DNA from: Ctenosaura bakeri
Lineage: Eukaryota; Chordata; Lepidosauria; Squamata; Iguanidae
Length of the DNA: 64,000 nucleotides
Assembly: GCA_948474755.1 (NCBI GenBank)
Contig: CAOLHI010003114.1
Location: 62,001-126,000 of the forward strand
Direction: 5' to 3'
Both the position numbers and the translations under genes were made by a program. This document shows positions 10,856 through 22,300 of this stretch, piece after piece. Under the pieces are notes generated by a model, which was not told where the DNA came from, did no database searches, and saw nothing but the letters and a program-made list of their open reading frames with translations. Each line of letters starts with the position of its first letter. Within the stretch, counting starts at the first letter, position 1.

Positions 10856-11538
10856 TTCCTTAACAGAAACTTTGGTAGCAGATGCAGAAATAACATAGAA
10901 AGAATAGGGATAGGTTTTCAGCACTACAAAAAGAACAGCAGTTCAATATGTTTCAGCAATTTTTTAAAAGTTCAAACTAATAATACGTACATGTGAAAGA
11001 ACAGCCAGGTCAGGTAGGCCTTGCATAAATAAACAACAACATTTGAATCTTCTAGAGATCATTTGAAGGCATGTCAGAAAATACATCTAGGGATTACTTT
11101 GTCTTTTCTTTCACCAGCCTTCCCTTTCTTTATGATTTGGGGCTCAAGCTTATCGATGTATCTTTCTTTAACATGCTGGTGGTAGTCCGTGAGGCAGGGT
11201 TACTTGTTTTCCTCTTTTCTCTATTTTTCTCTTCATACATACTTCGTGAGGGATTCTGGGGCCAGTTGCTGTTTACCTTGTTTATTCTAGGCAGGCGCAC
11301 ACAGCTACAGTAGGATTGGCCATGGTAGAATCCTGCTCCTAATAGCTCAGGCTTTATTGCAGTGTTTACTGCAGGCACAGTAAACACTAGAAGTCTGTGT
11401 TTCTCCAACCTTCCTTTATCAGTTTCCTAATGCTGATGCTGCTAAAAACTCCTTCCAGCTAGATGGAAGGACAGGGAAGAAAGTGGGCGGGGAATGCATA
11501 AAATGACTTTGTAAGAACAAATTTCTTTGTCTGAAGTT
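10840..11538 (-). mobile_element. LTR-like dispersed repeat, copy A
   Basis: Aligns along its length with 26645-27316: shared blocks include GAAATAACATxGAAAGA, GAAAGAACAGCCAGGTCAGG and the AACATGCTxGTGGTA region. On the minus strand the order is a TATA-like TTTTATG, then about 130-170 bp later a GCAATAAAGC polyadenylation signal, which suggests a solo LTR read right to left. Clean TG...CA ends and a target duplication were not found, so the class stays open. Confidence 0.55.
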
Positions 11539-13510
11539 TCATTGATTTCATTAAACTTCATTAACTGAGGCCTGTATTCCTATTACCCACTCAATCCCCT
11601 TCTGGCTGCTTTTATAAGCCCAAGGGTTTAGTTCACATGGAGTGGTTCTTACCTCTCCAAGGATCCTGTCCACATCCTCCAACTACACAGATTGAAAGGT
11701 ATCCGTTAACCTGGGACAAGCAAGAGCCATGAGTACATCAGCTGGAGCTGTATCAACGGTTAACGGATCCAAGGTGGAGCAGATACAAGCAATTTTAACT
11801 ACAAAATGCCATGCACTCTTTACAGTGGGCTGCCAACTGGTCTACATGATGCTTCTGTTAGCAGAACATAAAAGGTTCCTGATCATTCAAGACAGCTCCA
11901 CTGGACAACACGGTGCAGGCACAATGATGGCAAAAAAAGAAAAAGAAAAGAAAAAAAGATTTCTTCACTGCCATCACTGGCATGGAGTTGACTTTCCAGT
12001 GAGATATCTGATCAGACTTGCTCCAAGTTTTCCATCATCAATACTATATTGCATCTGCAATAGACTTCTGTGCTCTTAAGTTAGTACAGAAACTTGTGGC
12101 TTGCCAACCCCTTACATAGTTTGATAAACCATCTGCTTTTTCCATTACCAAGGATGGAAGAAATGAGTCAAGAGGGCTAGATTTTATCAGGGGTGGTAAT
12201 TTCTTTTAATTCTTACCTTAAACTCTGATTCACACACACACTCAAAAGTAGTAAAACAATTGAGGCAATATTACTGTGAGGTAATAGATTGCTCTATTTT
12301 CTTCTCCCATTTTACCTTGTCAGTATAATGTACAATGTAGATGCAGACAATGTTCCACTTCTGTATATCAGTACTCTGCATGTGCAGGGGGTTGGGGAGA
12401 GGGAGAAGATTTAGATTAGGAAAACAGCAATGGCGAAAAAGATAACTCTTCTCTCACAACACTTCTGTTCTGATCAAGATTTCAGCCCAGTGTGCCTGCT
12501 TTGATTTCTTTAAAAATACTATTGTCAGCAGTTCTGCTATAGTCTTGACAAAGTGGGAAAAATTCAAAAAGGTGCCAGTGGAACCATGAATAAGCAGAAG
12601 GTATAGCTATTCTGTAACTTTGCCACTTTTGAAGAAGTATAATTACTACTAGAATTGCCCCAAATACTGTAGAGATCACTTTATAGAAAAAGAGAGAAAG
12701 AGAAATCGTGGAACTTGGTTAAAATGCACTGTGAAATCCCCCTGAGATATTAAATAGTACCTATAATAATGAAAAACTACTGGCACTAAGATTGAACAGT
12801 ATTCCCTTTGAGAATTGATGGAGGAACAGGCTTTTAAACTTGGTGGTGATTACTTCTCAAAGTATAGTATATAGCGAATACAGCAATATCTAGCACAATT
12901 TCTTCTGCTCCTGGTTTACAATTTGGTACATACAGCAGCTGGAGATGATTTACATTTTTCACACATCTGCTCAGTAGAGCAACACCTTCCCTGCTATCTT
13001 TTTTCTTTGGCCCTTCAAGAAAATAAGTTAGGCACATACAGGTTCACAGGAAAAGGAAAATTTCATTGATACTCTGCAAAAGCTGATAATTTGTGAATTA
13101 AACCTATTTTTAATCAAGGGGATAAGCTGCCATGGATTCTGTATCAGGGGAAAAATGGGATATAATTTAATATATATATTAAAAAACACTCTGTTCCTAT
13201 CAATGGGAGATCAATATAGCTTGTAGTATCCATCAGTGGATACAAATCTTCCAGCTGAGAACTAACCAAAGCGCAATAAAGTGGTATTATTGCTTTCATG
13301 TGATGTGGACTCTATATTCTTTCAGTGTAGCTAAGCTATCCTATTAAATTCTGAATTGGACGGTCAAATCATGTCAGTAAAATCTTCTAGTCATGACCTA
13401 CCACCTCACCAATAAATGACCATTAACAACCTCTCACAATTAAAAAAAAAATCACAATGTCTTTGTGCAATACCAGTTCTGATCTAGAAACCCATTGGAC
13501 TTAGGGCTTG
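11539..13510. other. Unannotated intron
   Basis: No gene or clear element. The 116-codon open frame at 11729-12079 has no recognisable domain and ends in lysine-rich low-complexity sequence; I do not call it. Confidence 0.5.
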
Positions 13511-13514
13511 CTGA

Positions 13515-13705
13515 CATTACAGAAATATAGCACTGTTATTCTGCTTTAGCAGCCATGTTTCCATCCTGGAGAATCTTGGAATTTGTAGTTTATGGAAAAA
13601 CATTTAGAATTCTAACAGTATTCCAGTGCCTTAGTAGACTACAAACACTAGAATTCCATGGGATGAAATGAGGGCAGTAATATGGAATACTAGTGCTAGA
13701 AATGT
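13515..13705. mobile_element. Palindromic hAT-like MITE, diverged copy
   Basis: It keeps the order of the family: TTGTAGTTTATGG, CATTTAGAATTCTAACAG, then ACTACAAACACTAGAATTCC and GAGGGCAGTAATATGGAATA. Both arms are strongly diverged, so this is the oldest of the six copies. Confidence 0.6.
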
Positions 13706-13734
13706 ACTGTGTCAGTGGGCTCCATATGCCTGTG

Positions 13735-13912
13735 GTGGTCAAATCGATGCTCTTCAGCTGGTCATGCCTTATGAGGGCTGTAGTACAAACATCTGGAGGG
13801 TGCGTATCCTTGTCCTACAACTGGAAAATATGTGGCCTGAATAAGTTGTTGGGCTACAATTTCCATCAACCCAAACAAGCATAGCCAGCAATGGGGAACT
13901 GCAATTCATGAG
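13735..13912. mobile_element. Short palindromic MITE remnant
   Basis: Inverted halves around GTAGTACAAACATCTGGAGG and GGGCTACAATTTCCATCAAC match the pattern of the CCAGATGTTTTGGACTACA reptile MITE. The boundaries are approximate. Confidence 0.4.
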
Positions 13913-15482
13913 CATTTGGAATGTCACACACTCATCATCTATACTCTACTGTGCCCCACATGTATGCTGAACTTCCTATGGAGGAATGGTAAAAGGTCAA
14001 CTTAGCTTAGCTGTCTATTCAATGTTGTATCCCATATCAAAAAATCAAGGCTAAACTAGAACCCTTTTCATTTTTCCCTTAATTAAAATGCTTCCACAGT
14101 GATTGAAGATGTAAAAACAGTTACCCAGCAAAGAACCAGGAAGTTCATCATTTGCCTTGTTACAGATCTGTTCACCTACACTCAAGATTTTAAGTTTAAT
14201 TTTTATGTCTAGATCTCTGTAAACTGTTGAATTTTTTTAGTTTCCTCCCTACTCACTTATTTAGCAATCATAACTTGCCATCACTCTCTGACTGCAGACA
14301 TAGAGAACCATGAAGCAATTCCAAGCTTAAATTAGTCTTCTCTAGTCTGTATTCTTATCTTATTTATTTTGTAATAACAACTAATAATCTTTTACTGAGT
14401 AACATCTAGGAACATATCTACTTCATTAACTGAGGGATACCTGAAACACTTCAGACTGTTGCTGTGTACTCATATGATTGTCTATTCTTCTATGCAAAAT
14501 ATTAAAAAAAACAACAACAAAAACAAATGGAAAACAAAATGCCCTTTATTCTCAGTCACCTGTTTTCTAGAATTGTTCTTCTTTCTTTCCTTCTTTCTTT
14601 CTGCTGCCACCGCCACCCTTCTTTCCTCCTCTTCTTCTTTTTGTACAGATGAAAAGTCATTCATGTGAGATCTGAACTACAAACTGAAATATTTAAATCA
14701 AGAATTAGGTTTGCCTCCTCTGTTTACTTGTGAGGACCAGGTCTTAATTTTACTTTGTTATATAGGCATTGCAGAAACAAGTTTTCCTTGTAGTTTTCCC
14801 ACTTGTAAAATTTTTTTTCATTTGTGTTGGTAACATAATTTTGTCACTGAATAATGCACATCATTGAGGCAATCCTGTTCTACAGCATACATTAGGAACA
14901 TTTTTTAGTATTTAGAAATTCTAACAGAAGTGTGACTATCTTGAAGAGATCAGTATCATCCTCCTCCTCCTACAGCCTGGAACGTAGACGATTATATTTC
15001 AAAGAACTATAGAGACAGCCTTAAAACAGCATAGAGAGAATTGATTGTGGTTGGCTTTTGGTTCTTGGGAATCTAAAATTTGCCCAATACTTTTTAAAAA
15101 TGCCTCCATTACATAATAAACCTTATTAGAAGAACATGTGTTTTCCTTAGTCCAAATAAAGGTAGTCATGATTAAGTCTTGTGTCAGGAACACAGCCCTG
15201 CTATGAAAGTATTTTACCCTTTGCTTAGCGATGAAAATATTTTGCCATTTTGATGAACTAAGCTTTAGATACAGTTGCAATGTAACCAGTGCTAAATGCT
15301 TTGTGTAACAATGTATTGAATATCAGACAGCTGGCAACAATGTATAGCATTTCAATGGTGGAGAATATCTAGCAGGTGGATCAAAGGATTTGGTTGTAAA
15401 GTTGTAAATCCAGGGGCATCTATCTGGTAAGTGTTAAGAAGGAACATCAAGGACAGAGATGGGCTGATCCCAGGAAGACATT
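13913..15482. other. Unannotated intron
   Basis: Nothing identifiable except a C/T-rich simple tract near 14576-14645. That tract accounts for the two short open frames there. Confidence 0.5.
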
Positions 15483-15623
15483 GGCCATTTCCACACTAGA
15501 CTGTTATAGCGCTATTATTCCACTTGCAACATCCTATGGAATTCTGGGCTTTGCAGTTTAGGGAGGGGCCTCAAAGGAATAAGTGGAATAATTGCGCTAT
15601 AACAGTCTAGTGTGGAAATGTCC
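15483..15623. mobile_element. Palindromic hAT-like MITE, shortened copy
   Basis: The left arm is nearly complete (GGCCATTTCCACACTAGACT onward), but the right arm lacks the inner half and resumes at AAGTGGAATAATTGCGCTAT. The outer termini are intact and match closely. The asymmetric internal deletion is typical of a long hairpin resolved during replication. Confidence 0.8.
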
Positions 15624-16007
15624 ATTGTTAAAACAACTTGAAGGATAGATAAGAAAACCTGTGAGGATGTTAGGTTCTTAAGATCAAAGAATATAAACAT
15701 TTCATTTCCCCTGGGAACTATTTGGGATTTGGGAAATGGGAGGACAAGTGTGACCCCACCACTTGAAACTGTTCATGTGCAAAAGTATACGCTTCTATAT
15801 AAACCGATTGTTTACCAGTGTAGCTTAGCTCTAGTAACTTTCCTAGCTGTTATGTACTCGTATCTCTCAAAAAATACTGCTGTTAACCTCTCAGTGTTTT
15901 CTTGAGAGTAAGCTAGTTAGCCAACACATGACATCCTGTTAGATACAACCTAACTGTAGTTAACAAAAATTCCTTTTATTTTAATAGAATTTATGCCAGA
16001 ATACTAT

Positions 16008-16082
16008 GAACATCAACTCTGAAGCAAATGTCATTGAAATCAGTGAGACTTGTTCCCAGGAAAGTTGTGTAGATTGCAGTGT
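16008..16082 (+). repeat. Short interspersed palindromic repeat, copy 1
   Basis: The core CATTGAAATCAGTGAGACTT, then TTCCCAGGAAAGTTGTGTAG and ATTGCAGTGTT, follows a repeat widespread in reptiles (TCAGTGGGACTTACTTCxGAGTAxACATGxxTAGGATTGCACTG type, shown in parts). Diverged. Confidence 0.5.
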
Positions 16083-17048
16083 TAGTAGTCAAAATTACTT
16101 TTCACTCTGCAGCAAAATGAATGAATTAATGAATTAATGCAGGTACTTGATAATTGTTGTTAAGTCACTTGAAGGCTTCCAAAAATTTGGAGAATGTTTT
16201 CCAGGCTAGTGTGTGAAAATTTTCTGTATCTTCAAAAGAAATCAAGGGAATTTTAATAGATGTGGATTGCACCCTAACATTGCTTTTGGTATGTAGGAAT
16301 TTATGCTGAAAATTCAAACTGATATTTCCTAGAGTAATGGGAAGATGTTTGCTCAGTGTGATGAGACTGGCCCAGTTCATAAATTGCTTATTCATGAGCA
16401 GTTTCATTAAATTGAGATTGAGAGATAATGTTGCATAAAGTTTAGCAATGTTAATAGCATTCATGTTGCTGAAGAGCTCAACAGGGAAATGTCTGAAATA
16501 ACTGATTATCCCCTCCCCAATAATAATAATTGCCGATGTTCTTATTTATTCCTTTTATCTTTTTGGCCTATTTATAAATAGGTCTTCTGTCCATTGGGTG
16601 CTTGAGGAAATATACAAAATTATATTTGAAGCAACGTAACAAATAGCAAATTTTCTTCTGCACAGACTATAACATGAAGATCATCTCTTTTTTTACAGCA
16701 ATCTAACATATAATTAGCACCCTCCGATTTGTCACTAGGATTCTGTTCTGTTGAACTTTAACATGTAGAATTTTAATTTCCATTCTCTGTTCCATTTTAG
16801 ATTAAAGACTTGGACAATAATCCTAACAAAGAAATGGATCTATGTGAAACATTCAGGTTTAACCTACAATTTTTTTAAGCCAAGATAAAAAAAAATTAAA
16901 ATTGAAGGTCTATTCAGAATTCTTCGCTTAAATAAAAAAACAAAGAACCACACAGTGCTTTAAAGACTGCCAATGATATATGATTTGCTGTGTAAAGTTC
17001 ATTTCATCAGATACATGAAGTGCCATCCTAAATTGGCAAGTGTGTATA

Positions 17049-17404
17049 TAGTACTCCCTCTACATTTGTGGGTTTGACCTTTGCAAATTTGCTTATTTGC
17101 AAGGTGTGTGCATGCCTTTCCCCCTATTCTTCTCCCTCCATTCCTTTACATTTTGCCAGGCACAGAAAAGGAGGGCAAGTACCCAGACAAAAGGCAAGGA
17201 AATGAGGGGGAAAGTCATGCATGTGCCTTCCTCTGCCCTCCAGAGCTCCCCTCCAATTCTCTTGCCTCTGGCCCTGGTGTGCAAAAGGCAAGGGAATGGG
17301 AGGGGACCCCTGGAAGGGAGATTGTGGGTAGGGAGTTATTCATGATTTTTCCACTTTTGCAAGGGTTCTGTGCCCTGAACCCTTGTGAAAGTGGAGGTCC
17401 ACCG
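17049..17404 (+). mobile_element. Tigger-like (pogo group) MITE
   Basis: The left end reads TAGTACTCCCTCTACATTTG and the right end GTGGAGGTCCACCG, each next to TA. This fits the CAGTNGGCCCTCC...GGAGGGCCNACTG termini and TA target of Tigger-type elements. The interior has the CTCCCATTCxCTTGCC and GCAAGGGAATGGGAG patches seen in the copies at 38042 and 38740. No transposase is present. Confidence 0.75.
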
Positions 17405-19010
17405 TACATATGGTTGTTGAGGAAGAATGTAAACAGTGAGATCAGATTGCATATCATTTCTTTCTGACTGCATTCTGACTTCATTTACATTAGTGATGCT
17501 AGATAAATAAATAATATTTACATCTTTGCTCCTTTTGTTGTAACTGTCTAAACAGAAATTATTACCTTGATCTGGTGTGTGAACCATGGCTCCTGATTTC
17601 CAGAAATCATTAATTTGTACCAACGTTGTCTGATTTGATAGATCAATAAGGATTACTACTCAGTTTAAGCTAAGAATAATTTTGTATCTCTGTCTTTAAA
17701 GGAAACTTAAGAATCATTAAAAAAAACTTAAGAATGATTGTTTCCAAGATGTTAGCTGACAGTAAGCAGGATCTAACAGTGGACTTCAGCAAAGTTCAAT
17801 GGAGCTGGGAGGAGATTGTCCTCCTTCCCAAATTCCAGCTTTCAAGAGCTGGAAATCTACAATATGGAGACAAATGGATGGATTGATGGATTCTTTTCTT
17901 CATTAAGCGTTCCTATAAGCAAGAGCTAGGATGAAACTACATTGACACAAAGTATTTTAAAAGTGTGCTTTCTGAAGGAGTTGGCAGTGAATTTAGAGAA
18001 TGAGTTGTTTCTCTTTCTGTGAATTGCAATTCCCCAACAGAGAAATGCTAGAGGCAGTATCACCGTTTCTAGTGTGATCTTTTCTTTTTCTCTCTTCTTT
18101 GTGCCCAATGAAATCTTTATGATCTTGTTAAGAATCTGCACCTTATGGCAATTTGTTTAACAAGGGGATTATTTTGTTTAACAAACCCCCTTCTAAAGAA
18201 CCATCAAAGCTCCCAGTATTTAGTTATGACCTGTCACAGAATCCTTTTCCAAAAATTATAAACCATAATAATATAAGATCTAGTTGAGAGAACATATTGT
18301 AGAAAAATCTCTGTATATAGAGGGGCTTGGAACTTTCCTACACAATTTTCATTAATTAGCTTTATATTTGATAACAGAAGTCAAGACCAGTGCTATATGT
18401 TTTGTATTATTTTTTTTAGGCAGATCATACGCGTATTTTGTTCTTGTATCATTTTAGTCCTTTTACACAGTTCCTTAAAAGTAATTTTCTGGATTGGAAC
18501 ACCACTATCCCAATGAGTGGCCTATAGTATTTTTAAGGTACTACAGGACTCTTTATTTCTATATTAAAGTGTTACAGTATAAAAGAAGATTGATATATCC
18601 AGAATTTCAGCAGTGTTAAAGTGTTAAATGTAAGAAAGGTTTCCTCCTATAACTATGCTACTAATTATGCATTAGTTTTATCAGTTAATTGAGATTTCAA
18701 ATACAGGTCACCAGCTCCCACACTCATCAATCCATTGTATCAACTTTAGATTTTATTGTGGTATGATTTAATCTAATCCAGTTTGCTTATTGCAGTTCAG
18801 TTTTGGTAGACAGAGAGGTAAAGGAGCAACAAACAGAAAAGGGAAAGAAATGGCAGACATGAAAGAAGGAAAAAGAAGCATGGTAGTAAATTGCTTATTT
18901 AATTTTGTGTAATATATTTATTGTCTCTTTCAGCCCTGTTTATGCCCTATTTTCATATTGTGATTAAGACTGATATATATGTTCCACTCAGGACTCAGAA
19001 TACAGATACA
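17405..19010. other. Unannotated intron
   Basis: No gene or clear element was identified. The sequence is AT-rich with short T and A runs. Confidence 0.5.
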
Positions 19011-19258
19011 CAAGCGACCCAGTGTATTGGTTTGAATGTTGGACTACAACTCTGGAGATCGGGGCTCAAATCCGTACTCAGCCATGGAAACCTGCTGGGT
19101 GATCTTGGGCAAGTCACACCCTCTCAGTCTCAGATGAAGACAAAGACAAGCCCCCCTCTGAATAAATCTTGCCAAGAAAACCCCATGATAGATTCACCTT
19201 AGGGACACTATATATTGGAAGTGGTTTGAAGGCACAATACAATACATATAGAGAGAGC
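19011..19258 (+). mobile_element. tRNA-derived SINE
   Basis: A head with a B-box-like GGCTCAAATCC (19063-19073) is followed by CCATGGAAACCTGCTGGGTG, CTTGGGCAAGTCACACCCTC, CTTGCCAAGAAAACCCCATG and the tail GGTTTGAAGGCACAATACAA. This is the usual layout of the common squamate tRNA-headed SINE. Pol III transcription signals are partly decayed. Confidence 0.8.
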
Positions 19259-20360
19259 AGGTATGTGTTTGTGTGTTTACATTTGCCAAAAATATCTAGA
19301 ACAGTCTTTGATGAAGAGGGTGTTTATACTATACTTTTACATTCAATAAAGTTAGAGATGGGCATGATAGAAGTTAGACAGGTATCTGTGATAGGTGTCT
19401 TGATCAAGTGCATTAGCTGCATGTAGATTTTCTGACTGCCAGTCCCACAGCAATGGCAATAAGGCCTTTTTGAGGGTCTTAAATTTGACTGATAATGCCA
19501 ATGAAGTTCAGAAGTAGGACAGCAGATAAGGGTATTTCTGTGAAAGGAATGTGGATTTACTTCTTCATTAAAAACATTTCCAGGGCTAAGCATGTATTTA
19601 GAGACATCTTTTTCTTTGATTCACAAGTATGTCCTTCTCATTGCTGTTTTGCACCTGGCTTTCTTTAATCTGTGGGGTTCTAAAAAACAAATAAAAACAA
19701 AAAGATCCCAGAAACCTGAGGTCTATCCACCTCTGAACTGACTAGATATCAACATGAAGGTGAAAATGTATAACCATTTCTAACTGTGTCATGATATTTG
19801 CTATTGATACTTCCATGAACTTGATTTATTTCTAATATTTTAAGGCACCCTAAAAGTCTATAAAGCATGGTATGCCCATTTTGATTTGCACTGCACTGTA
19901 ATGTCCTACTTCTTTGATGTGTCGTCTTCAGTATGGCTAAGAGTTCATTTTTGGAACAAAATTGCACTCTTGTCCAATTTCATTTTCAATTTTTGGAACT
20001 GGTGCAAATATTTTTGACTGGTAGAGCAGATTTTTTGACTGCTGTCAAAAAATTTGCCCTACCTCCTATAAATGTATTATCCATATCACAGATCATAGTC
20101 AAAGGTACTTTTTCTGAACAAATATGATTTGTTTAGTTTAATCTCCTAAAATAGATTTGGACACTTTTAAAATTATTAATTTTTGTTGCCCTTCATTTTA
20201 CAATGCTAAGCTAGATGACAAAATGTAAAATAAAACACATTTTGTAAAGATGGACTCTGTTTAACATGGGCTTTTGGAATTATTATAAATAGAAGACTGT
20301 GCAGGTGTGAAGCACTACAGTTCATCACAGTTGCAAATATATACCTTTTTTTTTTTCCAG

Positions 20361-20435
20361 GAGAGAGCTCCCCTTAAACTCAATTGGACATATTCTTGAA
20401 AAGACATATGTAGGATTCAATTGTAAGCTTCAGCT
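20361..20435 (+). repeat. Short interspersed palindromic repeat, copy 2
   Basis: The order AACTCAATTGGACATATTC, AAAGACATATGTAGGATTCA and ATTGTAAGCTTC matches the same repeat as at 16008, here better preserved. Confidence 0.55.
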
Positions 20436-22235
20436 TACATATTTCCATAATCTGTTTGCTGACAGGAACTGCCTCTTCCAATCCTTCCAGCGTGTTTTCT
20501 TTCAGTATAAACTGTCCCCCCCCCATCTACTTTATTCTTTTTTAAAAAAGATATGGGCTAGGGTATAGCAGATATAGGATATAGTCTAGAATCCTGTTGG
20601 AGTGTTATGTTAGTGCAAAAATACTTGCACAAGTAATTGCACTTCCAAGAGGTTATATAGGTATAGTCCTTAGTGCAGCCAATTATTTTGAAAGCACACT
20701 CACTATCATCTCTCATACTTTTTACTTCGTCAGTGTGGAATTAATCTACCATTCCACATTGGGTGACCATATAGCCAGATGCCCATTGTACAACTGTGAC
20801 ACGCACTGTTGCTATGCTGGCATATATTTACACTGCACTAAAAGTGTACAGAATCTTCACCATTATCAGTTTACCAGAAGAAATCCTATTCTAACACTGA
20901 ATCACTAAGTCTGGTGTGAAGTGGTTTTATAAATATTGCTTTGAACCCCAGGAATCCAAATAGACTTCTTACTTCAGGGGCAGCTAGTGGTTGTGCTTTC
21001 TCTAGGAAAAAAAGTCATGAATTATGTGCTGAATGTAAAGAGAGCATCTAAAGGGGTTTTAAAGACCATGGAGCAGAGACCACTAGCCTAACCAAAGAGT
21101 TGAGCACTTTCTGGTAACATCTTCAGTCTTTGCTTAAAACAATTGAAAATGTTCAGCACTTTCACAAGACTCTTGAGCCTTCCTGGATAAGGCCTTAACA
21201 ACTGTAACTGTGAAATTGAATGGCCTGCATTAAGTGTATTAGATAGGATTGTTAGATGAAGCCACTGAACCATTAGGAGGCAAGGCAAAAAACTTCTTTT
21301 TCTATTCTGAATATGTTGCGATTGACTGTGCCTGTACGCACACACACAGAATCATCCTGAGGGAAGGTTTATTTCACACATATTGAGCTTGCCAGCACTA
21401 ACTGTCTTGCATTTCACTACTGTGCAAATTTCACTTGGTAATTTTTCACAGATATCGACACCACACTGAGTATCTTGGGTCATCTAATATTAACACTGTG
21501 AGCAATTTTGCCCAGCTAAAAGTGTTTTTCATTATTTGTACTTCTTTTAACCCTCTGCTGTTGGACAACTCTTGTGGGTTTAATGTTGCCATGCAGTTGG
21601 AGCTGTGAAATCATCTCAAAATATCCAGACCTCCAGGCTTTCTTTTAAGATGTACACAAAGCAAGATAAATATTGATTTTCCTAGAAGCATCTCAGATCT
21701 TCATTCAATGCAGGCACATAATCACAGATGCTTCCACACTGTCCATCGGTGTACTCTGCATGCCCAATAGTAAAAGAACCATTGAGTAACTGTTCTTCGG
21801 TTACCACATGGAAGTAGCAATCATCAGTCAAATTACTGTATGTACAATCTGTATTCTTGTTGAGATGTATTAGAGAGTGTGCTCACATCATGACCACTTT
21901 GAGCGAACAGTTAGAAATATTTTTAAGCACTGGCAGCTTTGTGTAGTGGCTGTAATATTAGTGGTGGTTGCTGTGTGGATCAAAAAAAAATGGCAACAAT
22001 TGTCAATACAAATGTATGGCATTTGAGTGGAGAATCTGCATTTCACTATAAATTGGGGTGGGGAAACTTTGGGCCCAAGAGCTGAACTCTGATTTGGAAA
22101 GGGGCATACAGTGGGCGGAGGGCATTTCTGGCTAAGGCACAGGGTACAGGGACAAAGAACAAGTGAATCCAGAGTACTGGAACCAGAAGAACATCTTACC
22201 TATTTTTCTACTTAAGAGTCAAAGTACAGCTCACT

Positions 22236-22300
22236 TCCAGGCATGTCTACTCAGGAGCAAGCCCCAATGTAACAGCTTTCTTGTGTGCAAAGCTCAGCTT
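22236..22300 (-). repeat. Short interspersed palindromic repeat, copy 3
   Basis: GGCATGTCTACTCAGGAGCA followed by AGCCCCAATGTAAC is the reverse orientation of the repeat at 16008 and 20361. Confidence 0.5.

Noticed and set aside
19011..19085. tRNA gene
   Set aside because: Has B-box-like sequence but no cloverleaf, and continues into a SINE body and tail.
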